Positions 23,144 through 34,531 of a stretch of DNA of 64,000 nucleotides are shown here, in pieces. The notes under the pieces were generated by a model. That model did not search any database. It was given only the letters and a program-made list of their open reading frames with translations, and was not told the origin of the DNA. The DNA is from Nageia nagi (Eukaryota > Pinophyta), in contig JBITNC010000001.1 in assembly GCA_050084985.1 (NCBI GenBank), forward strand, positions 177,940,001 through 178,004,000. The letters are read 5' to 3'. Within the stretch, counting starts at the first letter, position 1; each line of letters starts with the position of its first letter. The position numbers and the translations under genes are program-made.

Positions 23144-25095
23144 TATAATGCATCCTCTTATTCTAAACATCCAAACCCTTTAATTTCATACCTAAATTTT
23201 TTTTTTTTTTTTAAATACTCCAAAGATATAGGAATGGATTCATGCAATCCATATGAACTTGTTAATGCTTCTAGCTAGTCAGCACCAACATGGCAAGATT
23301 GGATGAAGTTTGGATTATCCAACCCTAAATAAATCTCTTCTAGTGTTCACTCCATAAAACTCATCCCATTAAGGAGATGCCTTAAATGTGATCCCACCAT
23401 TTAAACTTCATGAACTGTGCAGTAGATATTTTGGACATGATGTAGTGGTTTCCTACTCAAGGCCCATATCATTTGAGAGAACGTACATATACTATGTTAC
23501 ACATCCTCATTTGATGGTAACCCTCTAACTCAGAAGAAGATAGTTTATCCTAGGAAAACAAGAAGATAGTTTATCCTAGGAAAACTTTCTTATGAGAGGG
23601 AAACATCATCGCCTATAGAATAGTTGTCATACTCCTATGTGCTTAACTGCAAGTAGTATGACTACTAAATTACCTTCACCTAGTAACCATAGTTTTATCA
23701 ACTGTTATCCTCATCTGATACCTTATTGAGGATATGAGACACTAAGCTACCCATATCTATCAGTTACGCTCACCATGGAATTAGGTATCCTTGTGCCCAT
23801 ATCTTGAAGATCCATGGGTATCAAAATAATACCCTTGAGTGGTTTGTATAGTATAATTAATTTTAACAATTATAAAATAAAAACCACTCATGACCTAATT
23901 ATACCATATTATATGCAGGAAGACTCAAAATAAGTTATTTAGGAATCCATAAGAGATCTATAGATTTACAAATGTCCCATATGCATGGTATTTCGTAATT
24001 AATACCATGTTATAAAAGTTTTTACTATTATTTGGTAATATGCCTTGAGATGACACTAAAGTCAGCTATTGCTATAAAGGAAGTGTAGCGTAAAGTGGTC
24101 CATACTCAAGGAATATTCTTTTGGAATGTTGTTTAGTGAGGGAGGTTCAACTAATGAATATTCCATGCCATTTTCTTTCATTACCAAATCCATCCAAAAG
24201 TCTCTTTTTGGTCAAATCAATTCCTTAGGGTTTACCTTCGTAGCCTTTATTTCATGTTAATCCTTTTTACCTTGTTTGACTATCTAAGTATTCCCAAGTG
24301 TTCCCATAGGATTTCAAAATATCCCATTAGTTCTCAGTTTGATCCCATTCATTCCCATTTTGATCCCAAGGATCCCTAACATTTCCTAATTTATGTCAAA
24401 CCTCAATTTGAAACTATTACTCTATGTTGGGATCTTTTTCAATCCATTAGGGTTTATTAGGGTTATTGATCTTATTGATCTCCTAAATTTAGTGACCTTT
24501 GTAATCATATTTGGTCAACAATATTTTTTGATCTCTATTAAATCAAATGATCTTGTTGTAGCCACATACTATATTCATTTCATATTAGATGTCATGATAG
24601 CTTAATGGTATTGTATAACTCTATTCAATTACAACATGCATCCAATAATATATGAGCAAAGTAAGAGCAATAAAAATCATTGAATTAACAAGATACATCT
24701 AATTATTAACTATAGAGTCTCAACTAAAGAATCTCATAAAACCATCCATCCTTTAATGAAACTTCATGAAACTACCTTTCATTAAATTTTACAAGCATAA
24801 GTTAACACAAAAGGAGTAATAAAAATTACAAATAATCTTAAGATACAAATAGGATTGTAACCTAAAGCATAAATAGGTTCTATTTACAAGTCATGCTATA
24901 GCACATTGTTGATTGAGACATCTTCTTATATTCCAATTCTTCTTTAAACAATATGAGTTTTGAGATCGTATGGGATCTACACTCATGAGAGTGAAAACAA
25001 CAATTCTTTATTTATACTTCTTTTTTTTTATGTAATGATATTAGGTTTAACTTCATTAAGAGCCTAAGTATCATTCTATTTGTTTTAGGAAATCA
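23144..25095 (-). repeat. 3' LTR of Tek-D
   Basis: Homologous to 33138-34032 plus 39896-40931. On the minus strand it starts TGATTTCC and ends GCATTATA. Its left edge lies next to the (TA)n tract. Confidence 0.85.
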
Positions 25096-25880
25096 TTTGT
25101 TATCCTTAACCCAAATATTACTTTGTATTTCTTATTAACTACTCTTAGATGTAATCTACATTAATATTTAAGAGATAGAAACATACTAAAGAGTAGATTA
25201 AATGCATCTAGTTATACTTTAAAGATTTTCAAGAAGTTTTTACCAAACTTGTATTCCATCAAATTTGTTACATAAAAATATTAAATACATTAAATGAGGA
25301 TAACCCTTATCATTTACAAGAGGGTCCCATATAATTTAAAATTAACAATTTCATGGAAGAGAATTCAAAGCTTGATTTCGATCTTTATTTTATGGAGTAG
25401 ATTCTTCTTCGATCTCTTAATATAGAATCTTCATCACGTCATCGTTATTTTGATGTAGGGCTTTCATCTTCTTATTTAAAGCTTCCTCTACAGTTCGAAG
25501 TTATTAGGATCAAGTACTATGGAGGTGAAGAGTTTGAGGATCAGGACAACCCATTATGAATTCTTGACCAATGATGCAAATTAATATCATTCAAACTATT
25601 CTTATGGACCTCAAGAGGATTTTTAAATTCTCCCTTCCTTAGTCATATGATCAATATTCAAGATCTAATCATTACTTATGGATTTTATTTAAAAACATAA
25701 TTCATTATACATCCTCAATAACATTTTCAAATCTAACTAATTAATACTCTATCACAATTATTTTTAATCTTCTCTTATAATAGTATTTTAAATCATACCA
25801 AAACTAATGTAATTTAAAATTCTAGTATAACATTAAATACTTGATGTGGAATAACAATTTTAACTAAAACCAAGCCATTA
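25096..25880 (-). other. Tek-D 3' region, nothing recognised
   Basis: AT-rich, no reading frame of note. The expected polypurine tract next to the 3' LTR is weak (AAGGATAACAAA on the minus strand at about 25096-25107). Confidence 0.4.
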
Positions 25881-25881
25881 T

Positions 25882-26889
25882 CTATTTCCATGACCCATAC
25901 TTTATAAAGACACATTTATCAAAATAATAACGTGAGGAGTATGCGTCAGAACTAGTCTATGTGAGGGATCCGGAACTATGAAACTTGGATGGTATTTTTG
26001 TAACGTATTAGGGGAAAGGGGTTTTTGGAACCATAATTTTTTATTGTCGAGAAAGAGTAATGGCGTTGTTCATATAGCGCTACCCACTACAGATATATAT
26101 ACTATATATCCATTTAAGTTTGAAGTGTAATAAGAGGAAGGCATACATTTTATTCATGTATTAATCATGGCTTGATAGAAATTATCACAAGTCTTGTAAC
26201 TTATTCCTTACCTCAATGCTCTTTGTTCTATTCCAACATCAATCTTCTTCAGGTTTATTGAGACGTAATCTAGCTACAAATGTGTTATTAATATTCTGTA
26301 ATAATTTCATAGCATAAGAAACATTGAAAGAAGGATTAGTGTAGTCAATAAATCCCTTCTCGGGATGTGAGAGGTTTGTAGATTACGCAGAGCTATTGAA
26401 TAGATAAAAGTTGTCCAACCAAGGTCCAATAATACTACCACTTTCAAGCAGGAATGCTTCCTAGTTTAATGCAGAGAGAAAAATGTTACTCTTCTTGTTA
26501 TTTTGAGATTTTCAAAGGGACCAATCAAAAATTGGAATCGCCCTTTCATAGTTCACGACCCTATGCTTAAGGAAATAAATGAAAGGTCATTATTAAATGA
26601 TGGTTTCCAACGATTACTGGCTTGATTTCAATATGGTAGAAGGCTTCAAATGTATAACGCAGAGATAAGAAATAGTATATTGTAATGTAGCCACAACACT
26701 ACCCTATTGTCTTCCCTTATGATCTCTGATCTGGTATACTAAACTCATGTTGGGAGGTCTGTGTGAGCATCGAAAAGCTAAGGGAGAAGTAAATAACACC
26801 AAACTCTTATTACCGTCCAAGTCATTCCAAACATTAAAGTTATGTGAGCGACGGAAAACTAAAACTTAAATTAATCACAAATACAACAT
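25882..26889 (-). pseudogene. Unrecognised coding-like remnant in the Tek-D 3' region, CpG-richer than its surroundings
   Basis: A minus-strand frame runs from an in-frame ATG at 26889 to a stop at 26239 (217 codons, about ten internal stops). Long stretches read like a real protein: NFNVWNDLDGNKSLVLFTSP, SLVYQIRDHKG, IIGPWLDNFYLFNSSA, HPEKGFIDYTNPSFNVSYAM and NINNTFVARLRLNKPEED. After the stop, a GTAAGG splice-donor-like site at 26211-26206 and a second coding-like block at 26073-25882 (NNAITLSRQ, stop, KIMVPKTP; YVTKIPSKFHSSGSL) suggest a two-exon gene. A TATAAAT-type box is at 26966-26973. I do not recognise the family. It could be a captured host gene, an extra retrotransposon frame or an endogenous viral piece. 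Confidence 0.45.
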
Positions 26890-26965
26890 GAAGCGCACAA
26901 AGACTTGTTTTGTTTTTTTAAAGTAATAGGTAAATATATATTATTTAATCATTATATTCCTCTCC

Positions 26966-26973
26966 ATTTATAT
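26966..26973 (-). promoter_or_regulatory. Possible TATA box upstream of the unrecognised remnant
   Basis: TATATAAAT on the minus strand, about 80 bp before the in-frame ATG at 26889. AT-rich DNA gives such motifs by chance, so this is weak. Confidence 0.25.
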
Positions 26974-26974
26974 A

Positions 26975-28430
26975 GAAGTAAAAAAATTTAAATTACTTCT
27001 TTCAAGAAAGAGCACAAATCTCACATGCATCTATCAAGTAAAACAATGTCAGGATTTTTCAACAAATATGTTCATGCACTTTTCATATACAACCTTTGTT
27101 TCATAACATATCAAATAAAATCAAAGGATCCTTATTTTAACTATCCATTAACTAAAAAGAAAATAATAACTACAGTTTTTTACTTTTAAAAAGAAAAGAC
27201 AAGTACCTCCTATCACATGTAGTATGTTAATAAAGCAACTAGTGTGTCCTTGCAAATGGAACAAGGTCACTATGTACAATTAATTTCATACTCCTTTATC
27301 AAACAAAATCATACCACATTAAATAACACCAAGTAAGATTACTTCTTTAACTAGGTATTTTAGATATAGAGTCTAAAATACAAAAGAATGCACCTAGACT
27401 TGGAGAATGAGAGACTTCTTTTCTTCATGTAACTCTAGACCCAAAGCTTGAAAATAATAAGAATGAAAAATAATAGATAGGTGTTTGTTCTAATGTTCCA
27501 CCCTCCTATTTATATCCAAGGAGGTTCACCTATGTCCAAATGAATGTCTTCTCATCCTTTCAATAATTTTTGGGATAGGTTTGATTAAAGTTGTTGATGA
27601 TTGAAATGGTATTAAATACTTTGGAACCTTTTTTATTAATGGACAAATTAGTGCCAACTATTTTCCATACTTAACATAAGAAAATAAAATAGGTAGGGTC
27701 ATAACTCAATTATTTTCATCAGCCATTAAATATTTGGTAACATCACAAGGTGACCTTAATTTTTTCTTAACTATTATTGTTTTAATTTTCACTTTAATTT
27801 ACTTAACAACTCTTAGTAAAAATTTGAATTCAAAGAAAAAAAATATTCCTTACCCTCCCTTTTTGAATTTAAATTGCGAAAATGCACAATAAGAAATCAA
27901 TCACACATCTTACCTATGATGGTTGCCTCAATCTGTAGGATAATTGTTAATCCACATACATTCATCATGAAACTTGACATTCATAATTAATTATTCTACC
28001 ATGCAGCTACATGATCTACGATGGTCATTAAGGTTTATCATCGAACTAATGCTAATAATTTCCTCACTCTTACCCTTCCATTCCTATCACCAATTCACTT
28101 TTCATTCCTTGGGTCTTTTCCACACTTTTCATTTCAATTTAACTTATGACCTATGTCAAAATATCTTGAATCCACCATCAAACTGACAAAATTAAAGCAT
28201 ATCACTAATCAAAACTTATCATCGCATAGCTTAATTTAAATTAGATTTCATTAGGATCCTCAACAGTACTCAAGTTTTAATAGTGTAATTGGGCTGGTCA
28301 TTAAATACTAACCCCTTAAAAGGAACATAGTCCCATGTGTTCTTAAACACAATCACAATATAATCATAAAGTTTTGATAATATTTCACATAATTAAGAAA
28401 ATACTTATCCCAAGTGGATCCTCAATAGTA
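26975..28430 (-). other. Tek-D 3' region between the chromodomain and the coding-like remnant
   Basis: No gene recognised. A second TATA-like element on the minus strand (ATATAAATAG, about 27509-27518) is followed by AT-rich, promoter/leader-like sequence. This could be the edge of a small decayed insertion, but no paired ends were found. Confidence 0.35.
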
Positions 28431-28439
28431 CTCAAGGGA

Positions 28440-28905
28440 AATTGTCTTCTCATAGTGGATTCACCTTTCCAAGTGGAAGATGATTCAAAATACTTATCCC
28501 ATTATACTAGACACTCATTAATCTCTTGATTTCTTAGCTTCTTAGTTCTAAAAGCTAGAATTCCAACAAGAAGAACTTCAATAGCCTGAGGATCCAACAT
28601 CTATAAATTAGAAAAATCCAACACATGAGAGGAGTCAGCAACATACTTTCTCAGTAGAGAGACATTAAATACATCATGCATTTTTGACAAACATGGTGGC
28701 AAAGCAAGTTTGTAGGCAAGTGGACTCTTCTTTTCAATAGTTTTAAAAAGAACAACAAATCAAGGATCCAATTTAGTTGACTTTATGGCACTTTTCATGG
28801 GTTGAACTTGTAAGAATACTTTATCACCCACAACAAATTCTTGAGGAGTTCTCTTAATATCGATATAACTCTTTTGTAGATCGGTAGCTTCCTTCAACTT
28901 TTATC
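28440..28905 (-). pseudogene. Tek-D integrase C-terminus and chromodomain
   Basis: Minus-strand translation gives IKRTPQEFVVGDKVFLQVQP (about 28860-28800), then SLLRKYVADSSHVLDF, the end of the integrase. A chromodomain follows with FRTKKLRNQEINECLV, a stop, WDKYFESSSTWKGESTMRR at about 28560-28450. The spacing and the final arginine-rich block are those of Tekay/Del chromodomains. A few stops interrupt it. Confidence 0.75.
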
Positions 28906-29560
28906 GAATGGAATTCAGTTGTTCCTCTATTTTCTTTAACATCTCAAGTTGGATCATCACCCAATCCTCCTAATTATTCCAAGATAAAGTAGTCTTGCAT
29001 CTTCTTCTGTAAAGAGCCTCAAAAGGATTCATTCCCAAAGATGAATGATAACCATTATTATAAGCAAATTTGACTACGTAGAGGTAATCCTCCCATTTAG
29101 TCTTTTGATCCATGCAATACATTCTAAGCATGTCCTCAAGAAATCTATTCACTCATTCAGTATACCTATCTATCTCGAGATGATATGTTGAACTCATATT
29201 CAATTCTGTTCCCAATACCTTATGCAATGATTTCCAAAATATGAAGGAGAACTTAGAATCTCTATCTGAGATGATCACCTCAGGAAATCCATGCAATCTA
29301 AATATTTTGTGGGAAAACTTATTTGCTACTGTAGGGGCATCATCAATGGTGTTACCAAATATAAAATGTTCCAACTTGGTCAATCTATTAACCACTACCA
29401 AGATTGAGTCATGATGGTATCTGGTTTTTGGCAAACCAATAATAAAATCCATTGAAATCACTTATCATTTATGTGTAGGAACATCATGTGGATATAGATA
29501 TCCACCTGGATGTTGATGTTCTACCTTAACTTTTTGGCATTCAAGGCATCCATGAATTTT
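28906..29560 (-). pseudogene. Tek-D integrase catalytic core
   Basis: Reads CQKVKVEHQHPGGYLYPHDV (about 29543-29484), then MISMDFIIGLPKTRYHHDS and VVVNRLTKLEHFI (29461-29360), VIISDRDSKFSFIFW (about 29280-29235) and, after a stop at 29153, NRFLEDMLRMYCMDQKTKWE with YNNGYHSSLGMNPFEALYRR (29149-28995). The first two catalytic aspartates (MDF, SDRDSK) are present. The glutamate region is damaged (TYHLEIDRYTE). It joined cDNA to host DNA in the parent element. Confidence 0.88.
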
Positions 29561-29939
29561 GCTATATCTTTTTTCATTTCATTCTAATAAAATATATGTT
29601 TCAAGTCTTCTTTCATCTTCATACCTCCTATATGTGCTGCATATGGGGGCCAATGAGCTTCTTGCATGATTAAATTTCTTAGATTTCTCTTCTTTGAGAT
29701 GACTAATATTTTTTTAAAATATAAAATTCCATCTTTTTTAGTGAAATCTTGAGATGATGGAGTACCTTTCCCAATTAATTCTTAGATGGATCTACAACAA
29801 GGATCTTCTTATTGCAAAACTGTCACTTGATCAAACAAGTCAAATTGACTATTTGTCATGGCAGTCACATGCCATCTACGATTCAAAGCATTTATCACTT
29901 TGTTTTTCTTTTCTTTGATGTATTCAATCCCAAAGTCAT

Positions 29940-30300
29940 TTTCAACTAGGAATTACATCCATCACCTTTGCCTAGCATTTAGATCTGGTTGAGTGAAAAG
30001 ATACTTCAAACTTTGGTGATTTATTTCAAGTTTGAAAGGTTTTCCTAAAAGATAATGCCTCCACATTCTAAGTGCATGGACAACTACTGCCAATCTAAGA
30101 TCATGAGTTGCATAGTTCAACTCATGTATTTTTAATTTTTTATATTCATATGCTACTGGATTTCCATTTTGTGATAACAAACCACCCAAACCTTCTGATG
30201 AAGCATTTATACATATTGCAAAATTATCATGTGGATCAAGGATAGTGAGAACTAATGCTATGGTAAGCCTTTCTTTTAAAGTTATGAAAGCTTTTTCACA
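29940..30300 (-). pseudogene. Tek-D RNase H
   Basis: Open frame 30189-29962 reads GLLSQNGNPVAYEYKKLKIH, then ELNYATHDLRLAVVVHALRM and LEINHQSLKYLFTQ, the canonical Ty3 RNase H order. The upstream DAS motif is decayed. It removes RNA from the RNA-DNA hybrid. Confidence 0.85.
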
Positions 30301-31150
30301 CTTTTCTACCCATTTGAATACCTTATTTTTCTTTTGAATACTAGTGATGGGATTAGCTATCTTTGAGAAATCTATGAAAAACTTTCAGTAGCATCTAGCT
30401 AATCTCATAAAACTCCTTACCTAAGTCACACTTGTTGGTGTAGGCCAACTCATTATTGCTTTCCCTTTCTTAGGATCAACTAAAATTCCTTCTACAGAGA
30501 TGATGTGACCTAAATACTAAATTTGGAAAACATAGAAGTCACACTTTGATAGTTTTCCATATAATTAATTTCTTCTCAATACCTCTAGAGCTAACCTTAG
30601 ATGATAATTATGGTCCTCCTCTTTCTTTGAGTATATGGGTATATCATACAAAAATACTAACACAAACTTATCTAGTTATTCCCAATAGACACTATTCATT
30701 AAGTTCATGAATGTTGCAGGGGCATTCATTAGCTCACAATGTAATAAAATAAACTCATAGTATTCATGCCTTATTTTAAAAGTTATCTTATGGGTATCTA
30801 ATCCTTTAATTCTCAATTGATGGTATCCTAATCTCATATCTATCTTAAATAAAATAGCAACATCTTTGAATTGATCGAACAAGTCATCAATCCTAGGTAA
30901 AGGATACCTATTCTTGATGGTGACCTTATTCAATATCTTATAATCAATACATAACCTCAGTGTTACATATTTCTTCTTTACAAACAATACCAGAGCATCC
31001 CATGGTGATACACTTAGTCTTATCAACTCTTTTTCTAACAAATCTTATAATTGTACCTTCAAATCCTACATCTCAATGGTGTTCATTCTATATGGAGTTC
31101 TAGAAATAGGTTCAAATCCTTACACTAAATCTATTGAGAAATCAAATTCT
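30300..31150 (-). pseudogene. Tek-D reverse transcriptase
   Basis: Open frame 31041-30676 contains [50 protein letters not shown] and [15 protein letters not shown] blocks 1-4. The catalytic F/YxDD block follows at about 30660-30620 but is decayed and out of frame. Confidence 0.88.
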
Positions 31151-32060
31151 CATTTTGGGGTTAATCTAGGTAGATCTTCAAGAAATAAATCTTTGTATTC
31201 TCTTAACTTAAAGTACTTATTTAGCAAATTTATCTCATTATCCTCTTGTTCCACTTCTTTAACCTTAATTGCATAAATTATTTTCCATTTTATGATGCTT
31301 CTTTTGACTTGCATGGTTGTGATCAAATAAGGTTCAAAGTATCCTTGATCACTATACACCTTATATTGATTTTGAGATATATCAATGTATACTACCCATC
31401 TTTCCTATAATTTAATCAAAGCTTTGTGGGCCATTAACTAATCTATGCCTAAGATAATATTGTAATAAGCTAAGGGAACCACATACAAATCCCACACAAT
31501 AGACCATTTGGGTAATTCTATTTCAACATCCCTAAAACATTATATAACAGTGTATTTTAACCCAATCCAAACTCCACTTACCACCCATTTGCCAAATAAT
31601 TTGGTGCCTTTAATATGTCATTAACTAAATAATTTGAAACAAAACTATCCATAGCACTATAATCTATCAAAATATTAAAAGATTTATCAAAAATTTTACC
31701 AAGGATTTAGAAAGGTGTGGCTTTTCCTCTATTCTATCTCGATCTGATGGTTGTAAATTTTTGATGCTCTCTGGGTAGATCTATCTTCAAGGGACACTAA
31801 TTTTCATAATGCGCTCCATAATAGTTCTAGCATCCATATTAAGAAGTTTTCTTTTGTTTAGGAAACTTGTCTCTCAATGTATTTTGATTACCTCTTTGCT
31901 TTGAAAACCCTATACCTTGGTTTCCATTTCTAGGATTCTGATGTTGCTTATGAAATTGTTGATTCTTTATGTGGAAATTCTTCTTCTTAAAGCCTTTGTT
32001 CCCAAATGGTCTCTTCTAAAATCTAGAGTGATTTTCATCCTTATAACCATGATATTTTTT
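31150..32060 (-). pseudogene. Tek-D aspartic protease and linker
   Basis: The active-site loop reads ILIDYSAMDSFVSNYLV at about 31676-31626, where the family has DSGATHSFVS. The aspartate is kept but Gly is lost. The frame 31359-31150 (FKLREYKDLFLEDLPRLTPK) is the linker just before RT. Many stops are present. Confidence 0.7.
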
Positions 32061-32069
32061 ATTACTTGT

Positions 32070-33050
32070 CTAATGTGCTTGATGCTCTACATTGTGATTC
32101 TTTTGATGGATTTCCTTATCTTTTTCATCTGGAAGCTTGTATTTTATAAAGGTATTTTTTATTCCCAAATTACTTTCTTCCCTTTTTGTAAGGTCATATG
32201 CCTCTTCAAGCATTTTGGGATTCAATACATTTACCATAGTTTTGATCTTGGGATCTAACCCCACAAAGAATCTATGCACCTTTAGATGAGCCTAATTTTT
32301 TGAGACGTACTTAAGAAGTTTAATAAATCTTTAGTGATAACTTTGAACACTGATGGATCCTTGCTAAAAAGTATAGTATTCTTCATACTTCCTATCATAA
32401 TATACCTGAAGAATGAATCTTTTGGAAAATGCTGCAGTAAATTTTGGCCACCTTAGGTACTAGATCCCATGCTCAATCTTGTATGCATTCCACCATTCTA
32501 GAGAAATATCTTGAAAATTATAGGTAGCCTATACTATTTTATTCTCTGATAATAAGTTTTTCATCAAGAAGTAGGTTTTTGCTTCTTCTAACCACACTTA
32601 TGCTTGTTCACCTTCTTGCTTACCATTAAATTTTAGAATCTCAGCTTTCTTTAGATCCATTGCAAGCTCTTATTCAATTCTTACCTAGATCTGATATTCT
32701 ATTCCTTTATGTTTTGCTTGTCTAGGAGTAAGTTCTTCTCTTGGAGGTTTAGCCCTTGGATTCAATAGATTATTTATTATTTCTTGCTACTTCATCACCT
32801 GCTCTTATAATCTCATGATGGCTTCTTCTCCTTCATTGTTTTAGATGGAACAACTTGAAGAACTCTCATTCTCATTGTTGGGAAGCCCTAACATTTGCAT
32901 TTTGACCCTTAACATTCTTTTAGTTTTTCCTAACATTATTCATAGGAAGGCCATTTTTGGCACCTCATTGTTGGTTACCTGAAGCTCTGGTTACATGTCT
33001 TGGAATTAGCATAATCTGAGTCCACCAAATGGTATTGTTATGAGACTCAA
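32070..33050 (-). pseudogene. Tek-D Gag
   Basis: Minus-strand capsid homology: WWNAYKIEHG and RWPKFTAAFSKRF at about 32490-32420, HRFFVGLDPKIKTMVNVLNP at 32276-32217, then EEAYDLTKREESN. This matches the retrotransposon Gag domain of chromoviruses. A lysine-rich tail follows. Stops occur throughout the N-terminal half. Confidence 0.8.
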
Positions 33051-33126
33051 GCATACTCATGTTGACTTTCTAAACTCTTATAGCAAACTAATCATGGACC
33101 ATAGGCCCGAGTTTTGAACTTGACAC

Positions 33127-33137
33127 TCTAATACCAA
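33127..33137 (-). other. Primer-binding site of Tek-D
   Basis: On the minus strand TTGGTATTAGAG directly follows the LTR end GCATTACA. One base differs from the initiator-Met complement TGGTATCAGAG. Confidence 0.75.
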
Positions 33138-34027
33138 TGTAATGCATCCTCTTATTCTAAACATTCAAAAACCTAAATTTTAGACCTAAATTTTTTATTT
33201 TCTTTAGTTTAAACACTCAAAATATCTAGAAATGGATTCAAGTGATCCACATGAGCTTGTTAATGTTGCTAGCTAGTCAGCATCCACATGGTAAGATTGG
33301 ATAAAGTTTAGATTATCCAACCCTGAATAAATCTCTTTTGGTGTTCACTCCATAATTCTCATCCCATTGAGGAGAAGCCTTAAATGTGAGCCCACCATTT
33401 CCACTTCATGAAATATGCAGTAGATATTTTGGACATGATGTAGTGGTTTCCTACTTGAGGCCCATATCACCTGAGAGAATGTACATACACTAGGTTACAC
33501 ATCCTCATTCGATGGTAACCCTCCAACTCATAAGAGCAAATAGTTTATCCTAAGAAAACATCTTTATTAGCAAAAAATATCATCACCTATGGAACAGTCA
33601 TTATACTCATATATGCTTAACTACTAGTATTACTACTAAATTACCTTCACCCAATAACCATAGTTATATCAACTTCTATCCTCATCTAACACCTTATTGA
33701 GGATATGAGACACTAACCTATCCATATCTATCAGCTAGGCTCACCATGGAAGTCAGCATCCTCATGCCCATATCTTGGGGAGCCATGGGTATCAAAACAA
33801 TACCCTCAAGTGGTTTGTATAGTCTAATTAATTTTAACAATTATAAAAGAAAAACTACTCATGACCTAATGATATCATATTGTATGCAAGAAGACTCAAA
33901 ATAAATTTTGAAAGAATCCATAAGAGATCTGTATATTTACAAATATCCCATATGCATGGTACTACATCATTAATACCACTTTATAAAAGTTCTCATACTA
34001 TTGTTTGGTAACATGCCTTGAGATGAC

Positions 34028-34032
34028 ATTAA
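34028..34032. repeat. Target site duplication of Cop-E, left copy
   Basis: ATTAA, identical to 39891-39895. The Tek-D LTR aligns across it with the uninterrupted copy at about 24057. Confidence 0.95.
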
Positions 34033-34515
34033 TGAAGGATTTGAACTAGATCTAAACAAATCCTCAAGGACCTAAGACTAGGAAACTCAATCATACACAA
34101 GATAACACAATCACTCAAGATAACACAAGTGTAATGTGGTTCCTCCCTCCTTGGGAGTACATCCACAACTAGTATCTCAATTCTCAAGTATGCCCCTCTT
34201 ACAACTATACTCTTCCTCTCCTACACAACTAGTAGAGTAATCTTACTCCAAGAACTTAGTTATGTTACAAGAGGAGAGGCCCTCTATTTATAGCTTGAGA
34301 GCACCTCCCTAACCTCCTTTTAACCCAAGGGTAAGGTTAGGGTTACAATAAATGTATCACCTAACTTTAACCTACCAACTAACCACTTTGGTAAAGTCAA
34401 AGTCTACATATTAAAGAATTCAATTAATCTCTTAAGGTATCTACATACCCTTAAGTGATTAATTGAATTTCCAAGGAGTTTAGATATTCACAATATTTCA
34501 TTACAAATTCTAACA
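34033..34515 (-). repeat. 3' LTR of Cop-E
   Basis: On the minus strand starts TGTTAGAATTTG and ends AATCCTTCA. TATA box TATAAATA at 34285-34292 (minus). U3 inverted repeat at 34416-34470. Confidence 0.97.
34285..34292 (-). promoter_or_regulatory. TATA box of Cop-E LTRs
   Basis: TATAAATA on the minus strand. The 5' LTR copy that would drive transcription is at 39660-39667. Confidence 0.6.
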
Positions 34516-34531
34516 CTCCCCCTTAATGCAA
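34516..34531 (-). other. Polypurine tract of Cop-E
   Basis: Minus strand TTGCATTAAGGGGGAG, abutting the 3' LTR and identical to the tract of Cop-A at 7441-7456. Confidence 0.9.
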
